DNA of 64,000 nucleotides, from assembly GCA_026705025.1 (NCBI GenBank), contig JAPPBN010000046.1, positions 62,001-126,000 on the forward strand, written 5' to 3'. Origin of the DNA: Bin125 sp026705025. GTDB lineage: Bacteria; Chloroflexota; Dehalococcoidia; Bin125. A model generated the notes under the pieces. It worked only from the letters and a program-made list of their open reading frames with translations, searched no databases and was not told the DNA's origin. The translations under genes were made by a program, and so were the position numbers. Positions 11,061 to 18,984 of this stretch are shown one piece after another (the first letter of the stretch is position 1; each line of letters starts with the position of its first letter).

Positions 11061-11479
11061 TGACCGCCGACACGCCGCAGCGCCCGTTGCCCACACCGAT
11101 CGACCGCACGCAGCCATTCTGGGATGGCCTGCGGGAGCGTCAGGTGCGGATCCAGTACTCGCCCTCGAGCGACAAGTGGATCTTCTATCCGCGTTCGCAC
11201 GCGCCGCTGACCCTGGCCGACGACCTGGAGTGGCGGGACATTTCCGGCGAAGGCACGCTCTACACCTACACGATCGCCCGCCGGCCAACGGCGCCGGACT
11301 TCGCCGGCGACGAACCGCAGATCATCGCAGTGGTTGAGTTGGACGAAGGACCGCGTCTGACTTCGACGCTGGTCAACGTGAACGAGGGCGAAATCGATGT
11401 CGGGATGCGGGTGCGGCCAGTGTTTGAAGACGTTCCCGAGACGGAGACGACGCTGCTGCGCTATGAACCGGCTCCGTAG
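11060..11479 (+). CDS. DUF35 OB-fold protein, partner of the thiolase, zinc ribbon degenerate
   Basis: The 139-residue protein matches the DUF35 family: an N-terminal helix (PFWDGLRERQVRIQYS), a rubredoxin-like segment and an OB-fold (GEGTLYTYTIARRP... IIAVVELDEGPRLTSTLV). DUF35 proteins bind to SCP-x thiolases or to acyl-CoA dehydratases and are needed for their activity. The usual zinc ribbon has two CxxC pairs; here the corresponding stretch is QYSPSSDKWIFYPRSHAPLT with no cysteine at all, so the metal site appears lost. The start ATG overlaps the thiolase stop, and its 3' end overlaps the next gene by 17 bp. Confidence 0.85.
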   Translation: MTADTPQRPLPTPIDRTQPFWDGLRERQVRIQYSPSSDKWIFYPRSHAPLTLADDLEWRDISGEGTLYTYTIARRPTAPDFAGDEPQIIAVVELDEGPRLTSTLVNVNEGEIDVGMRVRPVFEDVPETETTLLRYEPAP

Positions 11480-12878
11480 GTTCTGCGCTCAACCTGCATT
11501 ACTCCTCCTGCTCGGAGGGGCGCTGGTGCTCGGCTGTAGCGGTGAGCAGGAACGGCAAACGAGCCCGCCCGATCGTGGGCCGCGAGAACAGCAGGAGGCG
11601 CAGCAGACCGAGTCAACGCCCAGCGGAGCGTCTGGCCAGGTCGATGCCGCCGATACTGCCGAGACCGCTAGGTCCGAGGACGCGGAGCAGCCGCAGCCGT
11701 CTGCCCGGGAGGTTCAACAATCGGACGCATCCGCCCGAGAGAACGAGGACCAGTCGGACGCGGCTGCTACAGACGGCCAGTCGTCTGAAGCCGCCTCGCC
11801 GGGCTTCGCGCCGGCGCTGCGCCCGATCCTGGGCGGGCATCAGTTCCACCAACCGATCGAGATGATCGAGCTGCCCGACGGTTCGTTGCTTGTCGCGGAG
11901 CAGCGCGGCTACATCACTCGCTTCGTCGAGGACGGCACGGAGATCAGGCAGTTGGGGATTCTCGACCTGACTGAATCGATCACCTTTCGCGGCGAGCAGG
12001 GGTTGCTCAGCATGGCGCTCGATCCCAACTTCGAAGACGATCCCTATCTCTACGTCTACTACTCACCGCGCGAAGCGAACGTCACCCGCCTGTCGCGGTT
12101 TCGGATTGTGCAGGGACAGGCGTTCGTCGGGTCGGAGCTGGTGATTCTCGAGATTCCCCAGCCCTACTCGAACCACAACGGCGGCGCGATCCGCTTTGGG
12201 CCCGACGGCATGCTCTACCTGGGCCTGGGCGATGGCGGCGCCGCCAATGATCCGCAGGGCCACGGCCAGAATCGCGAGACCTTGCTGGGCACGATCATCC
12301 GCATCGACGTCAACGACATCGACACCACCACCCCCTACCGGATCCCTACCGACAATCCATTCCTCGGCATCGCCGGCGTACGGCCCGAGATCTGGGCATT
12401 CGGATTGCGCAATCCCTGGCGAATGGCGTTCGATCAGGAGACAGGATCGCTCTGGGCGGGAGACGTCGGACAGGACCGGGTCGAGGAGATCGTGATCGTC
12501 CAGGCTGGCGAAAATCACGGCTGGAACGTCTTCGAGGGCGATCAGTGTTTCCGCAGCGAGGACGACTGCGCAGCGCTGTCCGAGGCTGTCGCGCCGGTTG
12601 GCGTCTACGGTCACGACGAAGGCTGTTCGGTTACCGGCGGCGTGGTCTATCGCGGCCAGGCACATCCGCATCTCGTTGGCGCCTACGTCTTTGGCGATTT
12701 CTGTTCGGGCACAATCTGGGGCCTCAGGCCGGACGACGGCGCAGAGACGGGCTGGACGAGGGATGTGATCCTGGAGACCGGCGAGCTGATCGCGTCATTT
12801 GGGGTAGACAACGCAGGCGAGATCTACGTGCTGGTCTTCGGCGGTCCAATCTTCAAGCTGGTTGGGGAGGAGCGCTAG
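11463..12878 (+). CDS. PQQ-dependent sugar dehydrogenase family lipoprotein
   Basis: I chose the ATG at 11463, inside the end of the DUF35 gene, because it gives a good lipoprotein signal (MNRLRRFCAQP, hydrophobic run, LVLGC). The product is 471 residues. After the Cys comes a Q/E/S-rich tether of roughly 95 residues, then a glucose/sorbosone dehydrogenase beta-propeller with FHQPIEMIELPDGSLLVAEQ, YSNHNGGAIRFGPDGMLYLG and FGLRNPWRMAFD, all diagnostic of the soluble aldose dehydrogenase (Asd/YliI-like) family. It probably sits on the outer face of the membrane and oxidises sugars or other alcohols using PQQ. Cofactor and substrate are inferred from the family only. Confidence 0.87.
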   Translation: MNRLRRFCAQPALLLLLGGALVLGCSGEQERQTSPPDRGPREQQEAQQTESTPSGASGQVDAADTAETARSEDAEQPQPSAREVQQSDASARENEDQSDAAATDGQSSEAASPGFAPALRPILGGHQFHQPIEMIELPDGSLLVAEQRGYITRFVEDGTEIRQLGILDLTESITFRGEQGLLSMALDPNFEDDPYLYVYYSPREANVTRLSRFRIVQGQAFVGSELVILEIPQPYSNHNGGAIRFGPDGMLYLGLGDGGAANDPQGHGQNRETLLGTIIRIDVNDIDTTTPYRIPTDNPFLGIAGVRPEIWAFGLRNPWRMAFDQETGSLWAGDVGQDRVEEIVIVQAGENHGWNVFEGDQCFRSEDDCAALSEAVAPVGVYGHDEGCSVTGGVVYRGQAHPHLVGAYVFGDFCSGTIWGLRPDDGAETGWTRDVILETGELIASFGVDNAGEIYVLVFGGPIFKLVGEER

Positions 12879-12917
12879 TCTGAGTCGACAGCACTCGATG
12901 GTCGGAGAGAATCCCCT

Positions 12918-14426
12918 ATGACCACCTCCCGCGCGTTTGGCAAGACGCCCGCGCCCGACGTTCCAGCTGGGATGACCTGGCTAAACACCGGACGCGAAAT
13001 GTCGATGGGCGACTTCAACGGCCGCCTGCTGATCCTGCACTTCTGGACCTACGCTTGAATCAACTGTCTGCACGTGCTTCCGCAGTTGCGGAAGCTTGAA
13101 CGCCGCTACGCCGACACGCTGCAGATCGTCTCGGTCCATTCGCCCAAGTTCCCGACCGAGCGCGAGACCGAAAATCTGCGCCAGGCGATCCTGCGTCTGC
13201 GAATTGAGCACCCGGTGCTCAATGACGCCGATTTCAAGTATTGGCAGACCTTCGGCGCGCGGGCCTGGCCGACGCTCTACTTCATCGACCCACGCGGCAA
13301 TGTGATCGGCATTCACGAGGGCGAGCTGACGGAAGACATGGCTGCCCCCCTAATCGAAGGTTGGCTGGTCGAGTACGAAGCCGAACAGATTCTGACGCGT
13401 AAAGACCTCGGACTGGTCCGCGAAACCGGCCGGGACAGCGCCCTCTCCTTCCCCGGTAAGGTCGCCTGGGACGACGCCTCTGGACGGCTGGTCGTCTCCG
13501 ACAGCAACAACGACCGGATCATCGTGGCCGACATCGAGGGCAACGTGTCTCAGATGATCGGCGGCTCGGAAGCGGGCTTCACGGACGGTTCGGCCTCAGA
13601 GGCTCGGTTCAATCAGCCTCAGGGCGTCGAGGTATTCGGCGACCACGTCTTCGTCGCCGACAACGAGAACCACGCCCTGCGCCGGATCGATCTGCGCGAC
13701 GGCAGTGTCACCACGATTGCCGGCACCGGTGAGCAGGCGCGGATGATGCCCTCGGGCGAGCCCGCGACCCGAACGGCGCTCAGTTCTCCCTGGGATGTGG
13801 CCGTCCACGAGGGAGACCTGTACATCGCAATGGCCGGCATCCACCAAATTTGGCGGATGCCGCTCGGCGATCAGGTCGGCGACGCCTCCTATATCGGTCC
13901 CTGGGGAGGCTCGGGTCGCGAGGGAATCGTCGACGGGCCGCGAATGCAGTCGGAGCTGGCCCAGGTATCCGGTCTGGCGCCCGGACCTTCCGGTCTTGCC
14001 TTCGCCGATTCCGAATCAAGCGGCGTGCGAGAGATCAGCTGGGATCCTGACGGCCGAACGACGACCTTCATCGGCAAGACCGGCCAGGGCGGACTCTTCC
14101 ATTTCGGCGACGCCGACGGCGGTCGCTCGGTGGCGAGGCTGCAGCATCCGCTCGATGTGGCCCGCGTGGGCGATGAGCTCTACGTGGCGGACACGTTCAA
14201 CCACAAGATCAAGCAAGTGTTCCCACTGACCGAGAACGTCAACACGCTCGTCGGCGGGCACGGAGCCGCACTAGGCAGCTTCAGCGAGTTGGAACTCGAC
14301 GAGCCCGGCGGATTGACCACCGGTCCCGGCCGCTCCCTGCTGGTAGCCGACACCAACAACCACCGGATCGTGCACCTGGACCTGGAATCCCGCCAGGGCA
14401 GGGAGATCGTGCTGAAGTTTCCCTAA
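12918..14426 (+). CDS. Thioredoxin-like/NHL-repeat protein (NHLRC2-like), probable selenoprotein with TGA at 13056-13058
   Basis: Read through one in-frame TGA, the frame from ATG 12918 gives 502 residues. Residues 1-150 are a thioredoxin-like domain: LLILHFWTYA-U47-INC50-LHVLPQL, then VSVHSPKFPTERE and the cis-Pro region ARAWPTLYFID. Human NHLRC2 and bacterial relatives read FWTYCCINC here, so TGA stands at the first Cys of CxxC. Residues about 175-500 are NHL beta-propeller repeats (VFVADNENHALRRID, YVADTFNHKIKQV, LVADTNNHRIVHLD). The frame is otherwise intact, and a GGAGAG ribosome site precedes the ATG. A hairpin fit for a SECIS element follows the TGA, and a tRNA-Sec gene lies in this window. 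The alternatives are a nonsense mutation or base-call error. A conventional gene caller would start at the GTG at 13074 and lose the active site. A thiol/disulfide redox role is likely. Confidence 0.85.
13076..13095 (+). promoter_or_regulatory. Putative bacterial SECIS element
   Basis: The stem GCUUCCGC (13076-13083) pairs perfectly with GCGGAAGC (13088-13095) around the tetraloop AGUU. The stem begins 17 nt and the loop 25 nt after the TGA at 13056-13058. Bacterial SECIS elements lie inside the coding region just downstream of the UGA, with an apical loop roughly 16-37 nt away that carries a G within its first two bases; this one has AG then UU. Function as a SelB binding site is inference. 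Confidence 0.72.
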
Positions 14427-15658
14427 CTCGGAGCAACGACAACCGTCCCGCGCTGCATGACGAACACTGGTTGATCAAGGTCGCGGATGTTGGCGGCAGG
14501 GTCGCCTCGAAACGCGGCCAGGTCGGCGTCGAGGCCGGGTTGAATGCGCCCGACCTGTTCTCCGACGCCGATGGCCCGAGCTGTGTCGCAGGTCATGATT
14601 CGTATGGCGTGCCACTCAGACAGGCCCACGTCCTCCACGAACGCCCAGGCCTCGGCCGGCGCTCGGTTGAAGTCGGCATAGGCCATGCCCATGTCGAGAC
14701 CCGAGGTGAAGCGGACGCCGCGCTCGCGCATGTCTCGCAAGATCTCAAGGCCTTGCTGCCTCGGCGATGGTCCCTGCAGATTCGGATTGCGCCGCGGAGC
14801 GGCATCTCCCCGGTTTCGGGCCTCGGCGGCGAGCAGACCGAGGCCGATGGTCGGGTTGACCCAGATGCCTTCATCGGCGATCCGTTGCGCCAGCTCAGGC
14901 TCGTACCGGAACCCCTCTTCCGGATTGGCCGACAGCCAGCGGCAGTGAATCAGGTGTCGGACGCCGCCCTCGACGGCGGCGCGGATGCCCTCGGCGGCGT
15001 GCGTGTGAGCCGCCACCTCGATCCCGCTGGATTTGCCGGCCTCGACGATTTCGCGGATCGTCTCAGGCGGGTACTGGCGGTCGCGTGGATTAGAGGTCGG
15101 GGTGAAGTTCCCGCCCGACGCCATGACCTTGAGTACGTCCGCGCCCTCGTCGACGTGCGCCTGGGCCATGGCGCGAACCGCTTCCGGCGAATCGGCTTCG
15201 CCGCCCCAGAACCAGCAGTGGTCCATCGTGCGGGTGATCGGAGCGCCGGCGGCAAGCAGTCGCGGTCCAGGGATGACGCCTGAGGCAATCGCGTCGCGGA
15301 CTGCGAACACGACTTCGTTCTTCGATCCGAGATCGCGCATCGTCGTGATCCCGCTGCGCAGCGCCAGGCCGACGGCGTGGGCCGCACGCATCAGCGCCGG
15401 TTCGTTGGGCTCCTGCGAGATGATGTCGAACGCGTCGATTCGAGGTGGACAGGGAATGTGCGTGTGGCCCTCAACCAGGCCCGGCAAGAGCGAAACGTCG
15501 CCCAGGTCGACGGTTTCGTCCGCCGGAGCGTCGGCCGCGGGAAGAACATCGAAGATCCTGCTGTTGGCGACGCCGACGGCATGGTCCGGCAGCCAGTCGT
15601 CCATCGCCGCATTCGCGACGCGCGCAGCTCGATAGAAGCGCCGCTCGGACTCCGCCAT
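14423..15658 (-). CDS. Amidohydrolase family protein (imidazolonepropionase/prolidase-like)
   Basis: The 411-residue protein has the composite fold of cyclic amidohydrolases: an N-terminal beta part (DLGDVSLLPGLVEGHTHI) with the metal-binding HTH motif, a TIM barrel with KVMASGG, VAAHTHAAEG and HLIHC, a C-terminal metal Asp region (FTSGLDMGM), and a final beta part where LDADLAAFRGDP is typical. These enzymes hydrolyse amide or ring C-N bonds using one or two metal ions. Its start codon overlaps the stop codon of the enoyl-CoA hydratase upstream on the same strand (TGATG), so the two are probably one transcript. Substrate unknown. Its 3' end overlaps the convergent selenoprotein gene by 4 bp. 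Confidence 0.87.
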   Translation of the reverse strand: MAESERRFYRAARVANAAMDDWLPDHAVGVANSRIFDVLPAADAPADETVDLGDVSLLPGLVEGHTHIPCPPRIDAFDIISQEPNEPALMRAAHAVGLALRSGITTMRDLGSKNEVVFAVRDAIASGVIPGPRLLAAGAPITRTMDHCWFWGGEADSPEAVRAMAQAHVDEGADVLKVMASGGNFTPTSNPRDRQYPPETIREIVEAGKSSGIEVAAHTHAAEGIRAAVEGGVRHLIHCRWLSANPEEGFRYEPELAQRIADEGIWVNPTIGLGLLAAEARNRGDAAPRRNPNLQGPSPRQQGLEILRDMRERGVRFTSGLDMGMAYADFNRAPAEAWAFVEDVGLSEWHAIRIMTCDTARAIGVGEQVGRIQPGLDADLAAFRGDPAANIRDLDQPVFVMQRGTVVVAPS

Positions 15659-16425
15659 CAGTGAGCGCCCCAGCTGGGCGCGCGTTTCTCACGGAAGGCT
15701 TGCGGGCCCTCTTTGGCGTCGGCGGTTTCTCGGGCGACGCGGCGCATCGTTTCGCCAAAACGGATCGCCTGCACGAAGGGCAACTCCTGGCCTCGGTGGG
15801 CGACTTCTTTGGTTGCGCGAACCGCGAGCGGCGCGCCCTTGCACAGGCGCTCGGCGAGGTTGCGGGCGGCGGGCAACAGATCGTCGTGCGGCACGATCTC
15901 CCAGACCAGACCCATCTCCTTGGCCCGCCACGCGTCGACGCGGTCGCCAATCAGCAGGAGTTCCATCGCATGATGCCAGGCGACCCGTTTGGGCATGCGG
16001 ATCGCTCCCTGGATCGTGGGCACGCCGATTTGCACCTCGGGGAAGCCGAACTGGGCGCGGTCGGATGCGATGACGAAATCGCAGGCGGCGACCATGGTCA
16101 GGCCGAATCCGAGGGCGTATCCGTTGACCGCTGCGATCGTCGGTTTCCAGACTTCCATACCCGATTCGAGTGAGGTCAACGAGGGCACCTCCCAGAAGGT
16201 GTGTTCCTCCGGCGGCGCCGGAGATCGCAAGTCGGCGCCGGCCGAAAACGCGCGGCCCGCGCCGGTGACGATCCCAACCCAGGCCTCGTCGTCGTTGCGG
16301 AACGACTCCCAGGCGGCATTGAGATCGGAACGCAACTCATGGTTGATCGCGTTCAGAGCCTCGGGCCGGTTGTAGGTGATCGTGCCAATTCGGCCGCTGC
16401 GCTCGTAGGTGACGGTGTCGCCCAT
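15658..16425 (-). CDS. Enoyl-CoA hydratase/isomerase family protein
   Basis: Starting at ATG 16425 the product is 255 residues, the normal crotonase length; an upstream extension to 16503 has no family match. Crotonase features are clear: NRPEALNAINHELRSDL near the N-terminus, oxyanion-hole segments GAGRAFSAGADLRS and NGYALGFGLTMVAACDFVIAS, then FGFPEVQIGVPTIQGA. It should hydrate or isomerise an enoyl-CoA. It lies between fic and an amidohydrolase on the minus strand and is translationally coupled to the latter. Substrate specificity is not predictable from the sequence. Confidence 0.9.
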   Translation of the reverse strand: MGDTVTYERSGRIGTITYNRPEALNAINHELRSDLNAAWESFRNDDEAWVGIVTGAGRAFSAGADLRSPAPPEEHTFWEVPSLTSLESGMEVWKPTIAAVNGYALGFGLTMVAACDFVIASDRAQFGFPEVQIGVPTIQGAIRMPKRVAWHHAMELLLIGDRVDAWRAKEMGLVWEIVPHDDLLPAARNLAERLCKGAPLAVRATKEVAHRGQELPFVQAIRFGETMRRVARETADAKEGPQAFREKRAPSWGAH

Positions 16426-16499
16426 CTGGTGCCTCCAGGGATTCCTTCGCGGTTCACACTTGCCGAACAGCTTATTCGTGCAATACGACGAGCTGAGAA

Positions 16500-17666
16500 T
16501 CAATCGAACGGATTGAGCTCTTCATGCAAGATCGCCAGGTAGTTTCGGTACACAAACAACCGGTTTCGCCGTCTTCCTGTGATCTCCTCAACGATGCCGA
16601 GTTCGGCGAGATGCTGGACTGCGGATGAAGCGGTCGACAGTGATAATTGCGCTTGAGCGCCGACAGAGGCGATAGATCGCAGCGGACGCTGCATGAACTC
16701 GTGATGCGCACGAAGAGCCGAGCCGGCCTTTCTTCCGGATTCCTCGATCTGACGCCGATCCGTCGCGAAGCATTCATTGAGCCGCTTGGCAGTTTTCACG
16801 CCATGGCGAGCTGTCTGTACCACGCCCTCGAGAAAGAACGAGAGCCAGGTCTCCCAATCGCCGTCGCTTCTGGTTCGATTCAGCAGTTCGTAGTACTCAG
16901 AACGGAACTGCTTGAGATACAGACTCAGATAGAGAATCGGCTCAGAGAGCATGCCGGATTGCATCAGAATGAACGGAATCAGCATTCTCCCGACACGTCC
17001 ATTGCCATCGAGGAATGGATGGATTGTCTCGAATTGGGCATGAGCGAGACCGGCGCGAACGATCGCAGGCAGGCCGTCCTCCCTGGTATGAATGAATTGC
17101 TCCAGGCTTGCCATGCAATCTTCGACTTCCTGGTGCGGAGGCGGAACATAGACCGCGGCCGAAGGACGCCTTCCGCCTATCCAGTTCTGAGATCTGCGGA
17201 ACTGACCCGGCTGCTTTTCGGCACCTCGGCCACTGTTGAGCAGCAATCGATGAAGTTCACGGATCAGGCGATTGCTCAACGGAAACTGGTCGGCACGCAT
17301 GCGTTCCAGACCATGGTTCAGCGCAGCGACGTAGTTCGACACTTCTTCGACGTCGTCTGTTGGCGCTCCTGGAGCCCCTTCGAGTTCGTATTCGAGTAAG
17401 TCGGATAGCGATGATTGAGTTCCCTCGATCTCAGAGGAGAGCTGTGCCTCACGCCGAACGTAGGAGTAGATGAACAGGTCGGGATCAGGTAGGTGTGTAG
17501 TAATCGCATCGAGTGATCCGAGCGCCGCGGAGGCTTGCTCGATGGACTGAGAGAGATCTGTCAAGTCCAGACTGGGCACAGGAGGCATGGGTGAGGGGAC
17601 AAACGCACGGACGGTCTCGTCCCCGTAGTTCATCGTCTCAAATCGTCCCGTTCGCTCGCGTCTCAC
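16500..17666 (-). CDS. Fic family protein with winged-helix domain (fic copy 1)
   Basis: This is a 388-residue protein. The N-terminal inhibitory helix motif SSEIEGTQ (S-x-x-x-E-G) is near residue 77. The Fic core carries HPFLDGNGRVGR near 217-228, the canonical HPFx(D/E)GNGRxxR active site, and the C-terminus has a winged-helix region (LSTASSAVQHLAELGIVEEITGRRRNRLFVY). Fic enzymes AMPylate target proteins, and the S/TxxxE(G/N) helix blocks ATP binding until relieved. The GTG at 17666 has GGAG six bases upstream; an ATG eleven codons later is an alternative. The wHTH domain together with the repeats upstream suggests self-regulation. The genomic target is unknown. Confidence 0.92.
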   Translation of the reverse strand: MRRERTGRFETMNYGDETVRAFVPSPMPPVPSLDLTDLSQSIEQASAALGSLDAITTHLPDPDLFIYSYVRREAQLSSEIEGTQSSLSDLLEYELEGAPGAPTDDVEEVSNYVAALNHGLERMRADQFPLSNRLIRELHRLLLNSGRGAEKQPGQFRRSQNWIGGRRPSAAVYVPPPHQEVEDCMASLEQFIHTREDGLPAIVRAGLAHAQFETIHPFLDGNGRVGRMLIPFILMQSGMLSEPILYLSLYLKQFRSEYYELLNRTRSDGDWETWLSFFLEGVVQTARHGVKTAKRLNECFATDRRQIEESGRKAGSALRAHHEFMQRPLRSIASVGAQAQLSLSTASSAVQHLAELGIVEEITGRRRNRLFVYRNYLAILHEELNPFD

Positions 17667-17750
17667 TTTGTTCTCCGGGTCTGTGTTCAGATCTGTGGGC
17701 CTGGACCCGTTCTCTTTGTTACGACTTTGGGCACGAAATCAGGATACGCG

Positions 17751-17964
17751 CCTTCAGCTATTCCAGAAGTCCGGATAAGGCCGAGCGCTATTCTGATTAA
17801 GGCCATCAAGTCGGAATAACCCCCTAAGCTATTCCAGAAGTCGGGATAAGGCCGAACACTATTCCGATTTAGGCCTTGAAGTTGGAATAACACCTTCAGC
17901 TATTCCAGAAGTCGGGATAAGGCCGAGCGCTATTCTGATTTAGGCCCTGAAGCTGGAATAAGCT
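17751..17964. repeat. Three tandem 70-72 bp repeats upstream of fic copy 1
   Basis: The word GCTATTCCAG recurs at 17757, 17829 and 17899, marking three units of about 72, 70 and 66 bp. Each unit holds two related half-units of about 35 bp (GCTATTCCAGAAGTCGGGAT and GCTATTCTGATTTAGGCC types) with GGAATA as the inverted end. The array fills most of the 320-bp gap between the LLM gene and fic and lies directly in the fic promoter region. A degenerate partial copy may begin near 17735. Composition is clearly less GC-rich than the flanking genes. An operator array is the likeliest role (inference). Confidence 0.85.
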
Positions 17965-17986
17965 GTTCAAGTCTATCGTGCGCCTG

Positions 17987-18871
17987 TCACCCGCTCTGCA
18001 GACCCTGTAGATGCTTCCCCGCGAATTCGGCGAGCACGGCCTCGGCGTCGGCGGCGGGATGCAGGTTGGCGATCGCCTGGTCGAAGCCTCTGGATTTCAT
18101 CTCGTTGAGCGTCTCGGCCGCTTCGTCGATCGTGTCCTCGGCGAGCACCGTGATCCGGTTGATCATGAGCTGCATACCCGAGGAATCGCGGCCGTGCGAC
18201 TCGGCCTCGGATTTGACCAGCGCCCAGTCGTCCTCAAGCGTGTCGAGCATCGCCGGGTTGGCCAGGTAGCCGTCGGCGAAGCGGCCGGCGCGGCGCAGCT
18301 GGCGGGGATTGTTGCCGCCCAGCAGGATCGGCACGCGGCGCGGCGGTTGGGGTCGGCAGTACCAGCCCTTGGTGTTGTAAAACTCGCCCTCGAACGAGCC
18401 GATCTCGTTCTCCCAGAGGTCGCGCAGGACCTGCAGGTACTCGTCCATCCGCGCGCCGCGGCGGTCGAACGGCATCGACAGCGCTTCGAACTCCTCTTTC
18501 CACCAGCCGACGCCGGCGCCGAGGATCAGCCGTCCGCCGGCCAGGTGGTCGAGCGTGGCCATCAGTTTGGCGTGCAGTACAGGCGCGCGCATCGGCGCGA
18601 CCAGGACGGCGGTGCCCAGCTCGACCCGTTCGGTCACGGCGGCGGCGAAGGTCATCAGGGTGAGCGGTTCGAGAAAGGGCGCCTCGGCCGGGACCAGGAA
18701 GCGACCGTCCTCGGAGTAGGGGTAGTCGGAACCCTGATCCGGGCGCAGCACGACGTGGTCGAAGGTCCAGAGCGAGTCGTAGCCGTTGGCTTCGACCGCG
18801 GTCGCCACTCGCTTGATGTTCTCCGGGCTGGCGACGCCGCCGACCTGTGGCAAGTAGATGCCGACCTTCAT
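17987..18871 (-). CDS. LLM class F420-dependent oxidoreductase
   Basis: I chose the ATG at 18871, giving 294 residues that begin MKVGIYLPQVGG, the usual start for this family; the upstream in-frame extension reads as non-coding. Luciferase-like monooxygenase features include YDSLWTFDHVV, VELGTAVLVAPMRAPVLHAKL, DHLAGGRLILGAGVGWWKEEF and PPRRVPILLGGNNPRQL. The closest subgroup is the F420-dependent TIGR03619-like set. Paralogues of this superfamily are numerous in SAR202-type Chloroflexota, where a role in oxidising recalcitrant organic matter has been proposed. It is divergently transcribed from the MFS transporter gene 113 bp away. Confidence 0.88.
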   Translation of the reverse strand: MKVGIYLPQVGGVASPENIKRVATAVEANGYDSLWTFDHVVLRPDQGSDYPYSEDGRFLVPAEAPFLEPLTLMTFAAAVTERVELGTAVLVAPMRAPVLHAKLMATLDHLAGGRLILGAGVGWWKEEFEALSMPFDRRGARMDEYLQVLRDLWENEIGSFEGEFYNTKGWYCRPQPPRRVPILLGGNNPRQLRRAGRFADGYLANPAMLDTLEDDWALVKSEAESHGRDSSGMQLMINRITVLAEDTIDEAAETLNEMKSRGFDQAIANLHPAADAEAVLAEFAGKHLQGLQSG

Positions 18872-18984
18872 GCTGACCTCCCATGAATCTCGGGGCGGGC
18901 GATACCCTCGGCAGATATGCCCCAACCGATCCCGCGTTCGCCGCATAGTATGCCCGACGCATCCCTGAAACGGCGGCGCTGCCC

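Noticed and set aside
13074..14426. Shorter start (GTG) for the thioredoxin/NHL gene, avoiding selenocysteine
   Set aside because: It would begin inside the thioredoxin domain, just after the INC half of the active site, and leave a well-conserved N-terminal segment with its own ribosome site untranslated.
17751..17964. CRISPR array upstream of fic copy 1
   Set aside because: Units are repeated along their full length, without unique spacers.
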